Of a stretch of 34,907 nucleotides of DNA, positions 18,251-28,100 are shown in pieces (position 1 is the stretch's first letter; each line of letters begins with the position of its first letter). Source of the DNA: Branchiostoma floridae (lineage: Eukaryota > Chordata > Leptocardii > Amphioxiformes > Branchiostomatidae); the NCBI RefSeq assembly GCF_000003815.2, contig NW_023365864.1, forward strand, positions 20,943-55,849, in the 5' to 3' direction. Below the pieces are notes generated by a model. That model was not told where the DNA came from, ran no database searches, and saw only the letters and a program-made list of their open reading frames with translations. A program made the translations under genes and the position numbers.

Positions 18251-19560
18251 TGTGACGCTTCAGGTAATATGGCGGCTGGCCAGGGCTAGTCAAACAGGAA
18301 CGGCTCTCGTCTTCAGCAGATCAGACGTCGGAACCACCTCATATCAGCTCAGCAGACAGTCCACAGGCTCCAGCACACGTACACTCACAGATGAACTCGA
18401 AAAAATAACTTTAGCGTACAGTTTCTGGTTAAAGATCGTAGGTAATTGAAGAGCACTGAAATTTAGCCACCTCTTCCATTGGGCGATACCACTATCATTC
18501 AGATATAGTAAGGATACAAGGCAGAATTTCTAACAGTGTCTCCAGTGTGCTTACTGAAGTACACACTCCAGCACTTGCTCATCTCTTCCTTCTCCATCCA
18601 GGCAAGGAATTCATCTCAAGAGCTGAATTGGTGTGTTTTCTTCCCAGCTTCCAGAAGTACCATGGTACATGGGATATAAACCGACAGGAAATAAACCCGC
18701 AAAGGTTTTCAGAGGGAGTTTTGTGATCTTTTAGCAGATGAAAAATATCATTAGTTATCGGTTAGGGCAGCGCTTTGAGAGTGCCGTTGATATCTTGTAT
18801 TGGGAACAACATTTTGGTTTAAGATACTTCAGTAGGAGTCAGTGCATGTGGGCCTTTCACTGCGGAGTCACTGCCTGTCTCACCATCGGGCTGGTCTGGT
18901 GTGGCAGCCTGTGTCATGTACAAAAACATGTAGCTATCACGGATACTCACCTTTGACGACAGGGTTTTTTGAGCTTATATAATAGTACTCCCTCAACAGC
19001 AACCCCTCCCTCTTCTTCAATCTCTCATATGGGAACCCTGCCTTTTCCCCCAATGTCGTCTAAAAGTAGTTATAAAAAGAAATTAGTTGTCATGTTCAGC
19101 AGCTGTAAATATACGGAGAGCCATTCCAATATCACCAGAGATGTTAAGTAAAAAATTAAATACTAAGTAAATAAAATTTTGTTTACACTCAAACGTACGG
19201 AATACTGATGACCAGTTTTTGTGTTTATTGTAGTCTAGGGCTGCCAACTTGCACCGGGCTTCATAGACAATGGGCGGAATGCATACCTTTTGGAGACATA
19301 CATTAGGATGTGGTTTTGGAAGGACTCCAGATCAGATTTTGCTTTGAAGTGAATTTGGAGTATTATAAATCTCAGTACTACTATACGCCATTGGTGCTAA
19401 AAGCGCAACACATTACTTACTTTAACTTCACACAATAATCATCATTCTCTTTCTGTATTGCTATTTGGATGAACTATAACTCGTGTTGTGCAGCTGCACA
19501 AGGTTATCAAATGTAATAAATTACCCATGCTACATACATCTTGTTGTTATTACTATAATT
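18251..19560. other. No supported gene
   Basis: The first about 150 bases are GC-moderate and may still be LINE-A 5' UTR (TAATATGGCGGCTGG near 18,268). The rest is AT-rich. Plus-strand frames of 60-72 codons here lack splice support. Confidence 0.45.
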
Positions 19561-19564
19561 TCAG

Positions 19565-19601
19565 TCTACAGAAGAAGGAGAAGTGAACAAGTCACAGTCA
19601 G
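19565..19601 (+). CDS. Possible further exon of the tail gene
   Basis: 37 bases between TTACTATAATTTCAG and CAG|GTACCG, reading STEEGEVNKSQS in phase 0. That is the phase left by the exon ending at 12,414, and the composition (Glu/Ser/Lys-rich) fits. If real, LINE-A sits inside the intron. It ends one base into a codon and no following exon was found, so this is tentative. Confidence 0.3.
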
Positions 19602-19624
19602 GTACCGGTCTTCATAATGTTGTA

Positions 19625-19768
19625 CTATTCACGATTTTTCTTCTTGTCGGCTTTGACCTCAACTCTACACTCCTCCAGGCCTGTAGCCTCATCTGCTTCC
19701 TTGATCAACTCCTTTGCCAGATCTGTCCTCTTATTCTGCATACCCCGAACTGTTCCGGCGTGTCCATC
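19625..19768 (-). CDS. Unidentified short coding-like segment with a stop
   Basis: A minus-strand frame of 47 residues beginning DGHAGTVRGMQNKRTDLA, highly charged and ending ADKKKNRE at a TAG. A pyrimidine-rich ACTTCCTTACCAG lies just upstream, so it may be a last exon. It sits downstream, on the same strand, of the gag remnant at 19.9-20.8 kb. Whether the two belong together is unknown. Confidence 0.3.
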   Translation of the reverse strand, partial: DGHAGTVRGMQNKRTDLAKELIKEADEATGLEECRVEVKADKKKNRE

Positions 19769-19908
19769 CTTTTACTGGTAAGGAAGACAAAAAAATATTA
19801 GTACATATCCATTAAAGAAATATACTACAGTCCCTCAAGATAGTGTTGTCCCTCCTGCCTGAACAGTCTGCCTTTTTGGCATGTTTCATGTATCATTCAT
19901 CTTGCTTT

Positions 19909-20785
19909 CTACTTTGTGCAACAGTAATTGGCTCCGGCGATGTGTAGGTCGACGAAAGCCTGGTCTCCCTCGACTTTTTTCTTGTACACCGTCTCTATGT
20001 GGAAGTCTTGGAATTCTTCCTCTGGAGACCTAACTTCGTTCACACTCTTCGCTCGGCACACAGCAGCGAAGTGGTTCTTTTTTCCGCACTTTCTGCATTC
20101 TTTTCCGTTTGCAGGACACTTGTCTGCTGTGTTGTGGCCTTTGCCACATCTTCCACATGTGTTGGTTGGCCTCGTGTACTTGGGCTTTCCTCTCCCGCCA
20201 CTCCCCGTTGCTCTAGTTTTTCTGAAAGGTCTGGGCGGGACGTAGGGTGTCCTGTGTTGAGTCTGAACTCCATGCACGTCGTTGCTGGGAACTGGTTGGG
20301 CGATCGATTTCAAAGTTGATTGGTCGGACTCATAGGTCCTGGCCACCCGTATGGCCTCATCCAACTTTAGTTCAGACCCTTTGTTCAGACCCTTTGCCGA
20401 TCAGCCTCTTTCTAACTTCGTTTGAGTTGGTCCCGAACACTAATCGGTCCAATACCATTTCGTTGGTATCCTTGAAATTACAATCTTTCGCTAGATTGAT
20501 TAATGCTCTAATAAACTGTTCAACTGGCTCATTCGCGCCTTGGGTTCTGTTGTGGAATTTGTATCTTGCCAGCACCTGGTTTGACTTTGGCTTGACATAC
20601 GTTGCAAATTTGTCGTAGTACGTTTTCAGTTTTTTCTGGTCGTCGTTGTCCCCAAACGCAAACGTGTTCAATATGTCTCTGCCGGACTCATTGATCCAGA
20701 TCTTCAAGAACGAGACCTTGACTACTTCGTCCTTGTCTTTTAACGGACCGGAGAACATGAGTTCTGCTAGCCTGTGTTTACACAA
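19909..20785 (-). pseudogene. Gypsy-type LTR retrotransposon gag, frameshifted
   Basis: The upstream frame (20,372-20,785) has capsid-like features (DILNTFAFGD, YKFHNRTQGANEPVEQFI, FGTNSNEVRKRLIGKG), which resemble Gypsy gag proteins of the Mag group. The downstream frame (19,909-20,364) is basic and holds two zinc knuckles: CGRCGKGHNTADKC (unusual CX2CX3HX5C) and CRKCGKKNHFAAVC (canonical CX2CX4HX4C). The frame is broken by a perfect 13-bp tandem duplication at 20,371-20,396. Sequence ends about where a retropepsin would start (AFVDLHIAGANY); protease and polymerase are absent. Gag would package element RNA. Confidence 0.8.
20371..20396. repeat. 13-bp perfect tandem duplication inside gag
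   Basis: TTCAGACCCTTTG occurs twice in direct succession (20,371-20,383 and 20,384-20,396). Removing one copy would put the two gag frames in register, so this duplication explains the break. Confidence 0.9.
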
Positions 20786-21025
20786 GCTCTCGCCGGCTGG
20801 GCTTAATGACCCCCTCCCCCGAGACGGGTGGCGGCAATTGTAGGGCCGGCCGCTAGGGGCTTGATTTTAGTCAGGCTAGAGTTCTGCATGTTCCTTAAAT
20901 CTCTTCCATGCCTCAACTAGAGCTGGGTTTGTCCAGTCTATGCACTACTAGTATCTACCTTGTCCTCCTTTGGCAGCGCATTGCCTATCCTATTCACCCC
21001 CGGACCGCTGTCGGGGGCGGACCGC

Positions 21026-21139
21026 TCAAGTTGGGGGCATGCTGGAACGAGGGGTCTTCTTCGGTTCTCCGCGGAAATCCCCTGCCACGTGGCCCGACGC
21101 ACCACACCTGTAACACTGGTCTGAGTTGCGGTTGTTATC
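21026..21139 (-). pseudogene. Second gag-like zinc-knuckle remnant
   Basis: A 37-codon minus-strand frame, DNNRNSDQCYRCGASGHVAGDF followed by a basic tail and a stop. It is a CX2CX4HX4C zinc knuckle except that the last cysteine is phenylalanine (TTC, one base from TGC). It differs from the knuckles at 19.9-20.3 kb, so it comes from another element or gene. Downstream frames are broken. Confidence 0.5.
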
Positions 21140-21180
21140 CACACAACAATACAGCACGACAAAGGTAGACAAAACAAACC

Positions 21181-21324
21181 TTATCCTCTTGGCTTCATAC
21201 TTGAGTTTGAACCTTCCGCTGCCCGGGCCGCCGCGTCAATTCTGCTGTCCGGTCCGACAGAACTGAGGTATCCAATAATAGCACCCTGGTCTTGAAGTTT
21301 TAGTTTGTACTTCGACTTTGGCAT
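21181..21324 (-). CDS. Short unidentified ORF upstream of the zinc-knuckle remnant
   Basis: A minus-strand 47-codon frame from an ATG at 21,324, starting MPKSKYKLKLQDQGAIIG with an Ala/Arg-rich end, then TAA. A donor-like CTCAA|GTATGA lies near its end, so it could be a first exon leading towards the zinc-knuckle segment. No family was recognised. Confidence 0.3.
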   Translation of the reverse strand: MPKSKYKLKLQDQGAIIGYLSSVGPDSRIDAAARAAEGSNSSMKPRG

Positions 21325-21651
21325 ATTTACACAATGATGCGCCTATCAGAGAATAATACACAAGTTATGAGAAATGTCACAATTGAGGATTTTACAATTT
21401 TGTTGACTAGCAAAAAATGACAAATTTTAACCTCCCTGGTCACCATCTCTTTTTTTTTTTTTTAATTTTTTTATTGATTTTCAAAGAAACGAAACACATA
21501 CAAACACATGCATGGCACGTAAATCGTAAACAGAAAGAGACATGTGTGAACCTATAAAACTGATAAGTAAAACACAGTGAACTTAATAAGAAATGAAGTT
21601 CAAGAAATTATACCCCAATTACCGTTGCAGTAGTACATGAGACATATCAAA

Positions 21652-24600
21652 TTATATATAACCAATCAATTTACCCCATTTACCAATATGCTTTTTAGTT
21701 TTGTTTAGTCTTATGGCGATGATATTTTCTAATTTAAAATAATATGACATATATGAAATAAATGATTCTAGGCTAAGACGTCTGTTGCGGTATTTGAAAA
21801 TAAAATGTTTACCTAACAAAATAACAAAATTGGACAAAGCTGGAACACGATCACTTATAATACCAAATAACACATTAAACAAAGTATGATGTAAATAATT
21901 CCCAGTGTGCTTAAAATACCAATCCTGTACCTGTATCCAAAATTTTGTAACAATCCTACAATCCCAAAATAAATGAATGTCTGATTCTTCCTCTTCTGTG
22001 CAATAACTGCAAAGTGATGTATCTATTACCCCCCACCTGTGCAATATCTTATTGGTAGTTAGAAATTTAAATAGTAATTTGTATTGAAACATGCGTAGTT
22101 GGGAATCAATGGTAACTTTATAGGGTAAACTGTATACTATTTTCCATTGTATGGGTGTGTTTAAGTATTCCCCCCACGATCCGGTCAGAGATATCCCATA
22201 ACCTGGCGTCAGACATGAAAAATGAATACAAATGTTTATTGATATTTGGAAATTGAAGCCAGTTTATGTTTCTACACGCCGGAACACAAACCCTTAACTC
22301 TGGTGACACCTGTCGCAGTAAATGTTTCCAATTGCTAGGAATTGCTGATATGATTTGATTATACTTAAACTCTGCACATGTGTCCCCAAATTTTAATAGT
22401 AAGTCTTGGAAAGTTAAAAGCTTATTTTGTGAGTCTAAAATATCATTTACAAAGACTACCCCCCTGTTGTATAGTGACATCAAAAAGCATGGTTTTCCGG
22501 ATATGCGAATGTGTGAATTTAGGCAGATAGGCTGTTGTTTCACTTCCTGTGCAGTCTCTGGAGGGCGTAGTTGAAACTTTAGCCACGCCTGTATGACATG
22601 CCTAAAGAATTGACTGATTTGTGCCTTTTCTTTCATAACTATTTCGAAATCACGAAGTGTGAGTTGCGAAAAGGGAAATACATTAGTTGTAAATAAAACA
22701 CTTGAGCAAAGTAGCAGTTTAGAGCAGAACCATTTATCATTATGGTACAATTTGGGCACCCAAGAAGCCTTCAGGGTAAGATCAACAGCCTGCAAGTTCC
22801 TAAGTTTGAGATCGCCATATTCGTAGAGATTATAAACTGTTTTTCTTTTCACTCGTTCTGGTCCACCACTCCACAGAAACTTAAATATTTTTTTCTCAAA
22901 CCTTTCGAAGAAAGAGGGAGGTGGAGAAGGAAGGGATTGAAACAAGAAGATAAATTGCGACACTATCAGGGAATTAATTAGAGTAACCTTACCTAGAAGA
23001 GAAAGTAGTTTTCCTTTCCAGGGATTTAAAAGCTTATCTATCTTTGATTCTTTTCGGTCAAAATTCAAAGCAACAATATCTGATAGATACTTGGGGATAT
23101 GGATTCCTAAAATGTCTACAGGGCCATCTGTCCACTGTAATGGTAGTAAGCAAGGAATAAAGAAGTTGGTGTCTCTTAACGAACCTATTCGTACTATCAT
23201 ACACTTATCAAAATTTGGCACTAAACCTGACAATGTTGAGAACACTTCTATGTCTTTTACCAAGGCATACAGGGTACCAAGCTTTGGAACCAGGGGAAAA
23301 TTGGAATCGTCGGCAAATTGTAAAAGTTTTGTTTCAAGACCATATGTTGTTAAACCTTGAATTTCAATATTACTCCTAATTTTCATAGCTAGTAACTCCA
23401 CACCTAAGACAAATAAGTAAGGCGAAATGGGACATCCTTGTCGGACTCCACGGTTAAGGGCAAACGACTCGGAAATATAACCATTATTGATGATTTTGCT
23501 AAAAGTGTCTTTATACAGAACTTTTATCCATGTAATAAATGAATCACCAAAACCGAAATACTTCAAAACCTTAAAAATGAAATCATGTCGAATTTTATCG
23601 AAAGCTTTTTCAAAATCTGCACAAAATATCAAACCCGGCATTTCATTTCGGTCATAGTATTCTATGATTTCTAAAAGTCTCCGTATAGTGTCACTAATGG
23701 ATCGCCCTTTCATAAAGCCAGTCTGATCATACGAAACAAGAGATGAGATAACATTCTTCATTCGGAGGGCCAAACATTTAGACAGTATACGGTTATCACA
23801 ATTTAATAAGGTCACCGGGCGCCAGTTTTTTATATGCGAAGGTTCTTTGTCTTTTCCCGTGGAATCCTGTTTAAGTAATAACGTGATGAGTCCAGTTTTC
23901 TGTGTCTGATAAACAACCAACCTGAAACGAATGGTTAAAGGAAGCCAACAGTGGTTGTTTTAAACTTTGAAAAAAGACCCTATAAAATTCTATGGGAAGG
24001 CCATCTAAACCGGGTGACTTACCAACAGAAAATGACTCAATAGCATTTTTAGTTCAACTTCTGTAATAAACCCTTCACAGCTATCGCGCTGACTATCAAA
24101 TAAACTTACTGGTGGTGGTTGCGGAAAGAAAGGCAAAAAGACATCGCTGTCTAGAGACATAGGGGGGGTCTTTGAAAGTGTACAGGTCGGCATAAAATTT
24201 TGTTTGTTGTCTTAAAATTTCTTCCGGATCAATTACCACTGAACTATCTGGCTTTACAAGTTTTGTCATATTCTTTCTTACATGTCCTCTACCATTTAAA
24301 TTCATAAAAAATTTCGTACACTTTTCTCCTTGTTCCATCCACTTGGCTCTTTTGTTCATTATCAGATTATTAGATTTTGTTTGATAAACTATTTCCAACT
24401 CCTGTTTTTTACCCTGTAACTGGTCAAAAATGTCGTCATCCGGAGATGAGTCTAGTTCTTCTTGCAGCCTTTTGATCTCATCTATAAGCAATATTTCAGT
24501 ATTTCTATTTTGTTTAAACTTCCAAGATGAAAACTTGATTATGTGACCACGCACAGTGCACTTAAAGGCTTCCCATACGATGTGTGGGTTAGCTGATCCC

Positions 24601-25442
24601 TCATTAAAGAGGAAAAATTCTGTAATAAATTTTGAGGTTTCTTTCACAAACAGCTGGTCACTCAACAAATCACAATTAAGTCTCCAAAAGCCAGGCCCCT
24701 TTGGTGTAGTAGATAAGAGTAAAGAGATACTAATTAAGGAATGATCCGATTTTAAGCTATCTTCAATTTTAACATTTTCTATAGAAGGGGTTAATGAAAA
24801 AAGTTAAAAAATAATCAATGCGACTGGCCTGAAGTCGGCGTCTCCATGTATAGCGGACGGCTGTTGGATGGTGGTATCTGTAAATGTCGACTAAGTCAAG
24901 GTTGGCACAAAGGGAGTTGATGGCTTGAAGGCAGTTTGGATGATAATTAGAAGTTTGGTGTCCAGCTCTGTCCAGGTTAGAATTCAATGCTGTGTTGAAA
25001 TCCCCCACTATTATAGTATGTAAACCAGAAGATGTTAAAGACTGTACATTGTTTTCAAGATCGACAAAGAAAGATGGATTATCAGTATTTGGGGCATAAA
25101 TATTTGGTAAAGAAAACCGGAATAGGTCAATAGTTAAATCCAATAACATCCATCGTCCTGAATTATCGTTCTGAGTTTGATGGACAGTAAAGATTAAATT
25201 TTTCTTAAATAAAATAAGAACACCCCTGCTATTACTTAAACCATGGTTAAATAGAATCGGACCCCCCCCCCCCCCCAATCTGATTTCCATCTCTCCTCAT
25301 TCAAAGGTGTAGAGTGGGATTCTTGCAGGCAATATATATCATAAGACTTATCCTTTAGCCATGTAAAGATTTGGTTGCGTTTCCTGTGGTCGCCCAGACC
25401 GTTACAATTATAACTGCATATCTTAAGTTTTGGCAATACCAT
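21652..25442 (-). pseudogene. LINE-B ORF2: endonuclease-reverse transcriptase, frameshifted
   Basis: About 1260 codons spread over several frames. The endonuclease starts at 25,442 (LKICSYNCNGLGDHRKRN, CLQESHST), continues with IVGDFNTALN and ASRIDYFL, and the catalytic SDHSLI lies after a frameshift near 24,800. The linker and thumb-like region occupies 24,668-24,005. The reverse transcriptase is open from 23,920 to 22,118, with KNWRPVTLLN, FCADFEKAFDKIRHDF, GVRQGCPISPYLFVLGVE and the catalytic LLQFADDSNF. The C-terminal part (22,092-21,652) has the Cys/His cluster CSYCTEEEESDIHLFWDC typical of L1-group proteins. All catalytic motifs survive. The breaks lie at or near homopolymer or short dinucleotide runs (about 25,262, 24,800, 24,165, 24,048, 23,910 and 22,172). 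Confidence 0.88.
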
Positions 25443-26736
25443 GAGACCTTTGAAAAGTAATATAAGTTGTCAAATATTTTGATAAAAAGGGGCGTCCACA
25501 GGATGCAAAACATAAGTTGGGCAAAGCTAATGTACACAAAGTAGCATAATTCTGTTGCAGGTAATTGGGGTCACTTAAACTACATAGCATAGGTAACACT
25601 TCAAAATTAGGTATAAAACACATGAAAACATAACACATCGTGCCATGCAGTAATAACGAAAATAATAAATAACAGAACATTAGAACAAAACAAAATAAAG
25701 CTCAACGGAACACAAGAGTTACAAAGCTTGGTGGCCCTTCCATCTCGTTGGCTCCGTCAAAAGTATCGCATTTGTTAATTCCACGGAAACATTGTGAAGA
25801 TAAGAAAATTGGACCAATCTTACACTTCAATATTATAGAATAGTAGCTCTGTTTCTGAAAGTGACGTTTTGTAAGCTAAATCACCTTTCTTCTGAAACTT
25901 CATTTTGAACTCACAACTATCAGTCATTAGTAAGAAAATTGGTCCACTTCTTAACTCAAATGTACATAACGAAATCACCACTTTAGTGTAAATCAAACCG
26001 AACTCATATCAACGTAACGTGATCATCGTCTTAATATAATAAAGAAAAGTAATTATGGGAATCGGTCCGATTCAAAAACTAAGAATAGCATAACATGATC
26101 ACCACTTTGGCATAAATCAAGCAGAATATGAAATCATAAACAAAATCCCATGATCTCTGCCTTGGAGTAGAACAAAGTCAGAGCTCAAAACAAACAACAT
26201 AAATATGGGAATCAGTCTGATTCAAAACTCAAAACCACATAACATAATCAACATTTTGGTATGAAGTAAGTAAGTGGAAACAAAAATAACATGATCATAA
26301 GTTTTCTATAATCCAACTAAGTCAGAAATCAAAATAACAGAATATAACATCTGGATATGAATGAACACAAGTAGGAGAATCGGGCCGATTCAGAACTCAA
26401 ACAATACTGTAACAAAAGAAAAGAACAGGCAGCAACGGAATACACCGGCTCGGCTGTGGGTTACGCAAGGTATGTTGACATTTCAAGTCGATTAAGTGCA
26501 CGCTGATCAGCACGTGTTCCAACGAATGCTTGCACCTGTCAAGCCTGCAAGCCAATTCCAAAATTTAATGCCGCCGCATATTTCTTACTTCCTGTGACTT
26601 ACAAACAAGACAGGAAGGTATTCTGATTCCTATATACTAATACTGTCTTCACATTCATAAAAAACACACCAGTGCCTCAAAGGGATGAGATGTTCGTTTA
26701 ATAATTGCAGTCACATTTCAAACAACATGTTCACCA
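25443..26736 (-). other. LINE-B ORF1-ORF2 spacer with diverged tandem repeats
   Basis: About 1.3 kb of AT-rich sequence without an ORF. Between about 25,802 and 26,420 a diverged unit recurs at least five times, marked by AAGAAAATTGGACCAATCTT (25,802), AAGAAAATTGGTCCACTTCT (25,932), GGGAATCGGTCCGATTCAAA (26,057), GGGAATCAGTCTGATTCAAA (26,207) and GAGAATCGGGCCGATTCAGA (26,374). The spacing is 125-167 bp. Several units also share an ATCACCACTTTGG-like word about 40 bases later. Confidence 0.7.
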
Positions 26737-27618
26737 TCATGTGTTCTTTGTAGATAGCATAAGGTCAATCGCATCGGCGCGTTTCTTCTCTTGACCGTTC
26801 ACAAGTAACACTGCGTACGTTGCCTTAGGAGGCACCCAAATCGAAACCCTAGTATCAGTACCTTTGGCTTTTGCTGCTTCAGCGTCTCGATCGGGGACAA
26901 GGCTGGCCCTCGCTGCTTGAAGGGGAGGGGGGAGATGCTCGTAAACAGCCAGTCCCTCCTTGTTCCCGCGTAACTTCCTTCCCTCCCGTAGAATCTGATC
27001 TCGATCGTGAAAGTTCAACAATCTGACCAACAGGGGTGGGTTCGGGCGTGTTTTTGTAGGTCTGGAGAGGCGATGGACCGCGGCGAAAGGCACGGGCGCA
27101 AGATGAAGTTTCTCCGACAAAAAGACAGCAAATACCTGTTGTGAATCTTCCTCCTTGTTGCATGGCAGGCCTCTAATGATTATGTCGGCTTTCCTCGAAT
27201 AACGCTCTGCCAGCAGGTCAGCTTTCAGTCTCGCACGTCGTTCCTCGTCCAGCGCTCGGCGTAAGTCTTGAATTTCCTCCGACTGGAATTCCGCAGCGTG
27301 TTCGTTGGCTCCCACCCGCTCGCGTAAACTGGTTAAGTCGGCTGACAAACCCTGGACCTTGTTGTCTAAAGCGCGAATTTGGCCAGACAGTTTTTCCCCA
27401 ACGTCCTGAAACTGACCTAGTAGAGTCTCCTGTTGTTTTTGAGTCTGTTTGAGGATCAGATGCGCGAGCGTCTGAAGCTCAGGTGAGAGAGACTGCAACT
27501 CGTCGCTCCCCGTACAAGCCGCCATCTTTGGTGTCTTGGGTGGGGGGCAGCGTTTCAGATTCGGACTACCTTCTTCCGTGCTGCTAGAGCCCCTGGAGCG
27601 CCTAGTTCTCTTTCCCAT
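26737..27618 (-). CDS. LINE-B ORF1: coiled-coil RNA-binding protein, intact
   Basis: A 293-codon uninterrupted frame. Residues 1-35 are basic and Ser/Pro-rich (MGKRTRRSRGSSSTEEGS), fit for nuclear import or RNA contact. About residues 50-145 form a heptad-rich coiled coil (LQTLAHLILKQTQKQQETLL through DEERRARLKADLLAE). Residues about 150-215 resemble the RNA-recognition-like core of L1 ORF1p (KADIIIRGLPCNKEEDSQQ, PPLLVRLLNFHDRDQILREG). The end resembles the C-terminal domain. ORF1p of this class trimerises on element RNA and acts as a chaperone. GC content is clearly higher than in ORF2. The Met chosen is the first in the frame and lies about 150 bases from the inferred 5' end. Confidence 0.85.
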   Translation of the reverse strand: MGKRTRRSRGSSSTEEGSPNLKRCPPPKTPKMAACTGSDELQSLSPELQTLAHLILKQTQKQQETLLGQFQDVGEKLSGQIRALDNKVQGLSADLTSLRERVGANEHAAEFQSEEIQDLRRALDEERRARLKADLLAERYSRKADIIIRGLPCNKEEDSQQVFAVFLSEKLHLAPVPFAAVHRLSRPTKTRPNPPLLVRLLNFHDRDQILREGRKLRGNKEGLAVYEHLPPPLQAARASLVPDRDAEAAKAKGTDTRVSIWVPPKATYAVLLVNGQEKKRADAIDLMLSTKNT

Positions 27619-27742
27619 TCAACAGTTCAAATGTAAACGTCCTAGACCCCCAGAAATTGATGCGGTTTGAGTTCTATTTAGACATAGCGTGGAGATTTAA
27701 GTAGGCAGGAGCGCACCTCAACCGTAACACACCTATCTGGGG

Positions 27743-27754
27743 GCCGCCATCTTG
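27743..27754 (-). promoter_or_regulatory. YY1-like site near the LINE-B 5' end
   Basis: On the minus strand the 5' UTR reads CAAGATGGCGGC, matching the YY1 core (AAGATGGC). Human L1 carries a sense-strand CAAGATGGCCG in the first tens of bases of its 5' UTR, where it positions transcription initiation. Here the orientation and near-terminal position are the same. Binding is inferred. Confidence 0.5.
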
Positions 27755-27991
27755 AATCCTCCATCCGAAGTTTGGCTCATTGAGGTCTTGAAAAATGCAA
27801 GAGCAATATCTGTTCCATAACATTGATACATTGATAACATTGAGTTTAATAAGGTAAATTTACTTCAGATCTTAGAAACCACATACATCTTTCTAGGTTT
27901 CATTGTAATTACCAGAAGTCACTGCTTTTGCTTAAGCCAAGTTTTTTCCTTCTCTGTCGAATGGTAGTAAGAATTTTCTCTTTTTTGTTAG

Positions 27992-28100
27992 ACTTGCAGT
28001 GCAGGCCATGAGAAACCTCCATCCAGACGTGGTAGCAGCCATCAATGCTAAGGCACTCTACAGTAAAGAAGAGGAGAGTCTCCTGGCTAAAGTCACTTCA
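27992..28100 (+). CDS. MCRS1: MCRS1 exon a (first visible)
   Basis: The acceptor is TTTTTTGTTAG and the donor TCA|GTAAGT. It starts with the last base of a codon, then LAVQAMRNLHPDVVAAINAK, ending phase 0. Because it starts in mid-codon, an upstream exon must exist in a working gene. Confidence 0.93.

Larger units (their letters stand above)
21451..27770 (-). mobile_element. LINE-B: near full-length L1/Tx1-like LINE
   Basis: A minus-strand element about 6.3 kb long: a short 5' UTR containing CAAGATGGCGGC, ORF1 (27,618-26,737), a 1.3-kb spacer, ORF2 (about 25,442-21,652), a short 3' UTR, and a 3' poly-A tail seen as T runs at 21,451-21,473. The poly-A tail, the ORF1 with coiled coil plus RNA-binding core, and the reverse transcriptase motif spellings (GVRQGCPISPYLF, FADDSNF) indicate the L1 group, close to Tx1. 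Boundaries are approximate and no target-site duplication was confirmed. Confidence 0.88.

Noticed and set aside
19928-20618. Plus-strand frames over the gag region
   Set aside because: Antisense to the minus-strand gag, whose zinc knuckles and capsid-like motifs fix the coding strand.
26879-27163. 94-codon minus-strand frame inside LINE-B ORF1
   Set aside because: An alternative frame of the clearly coding ORF1.
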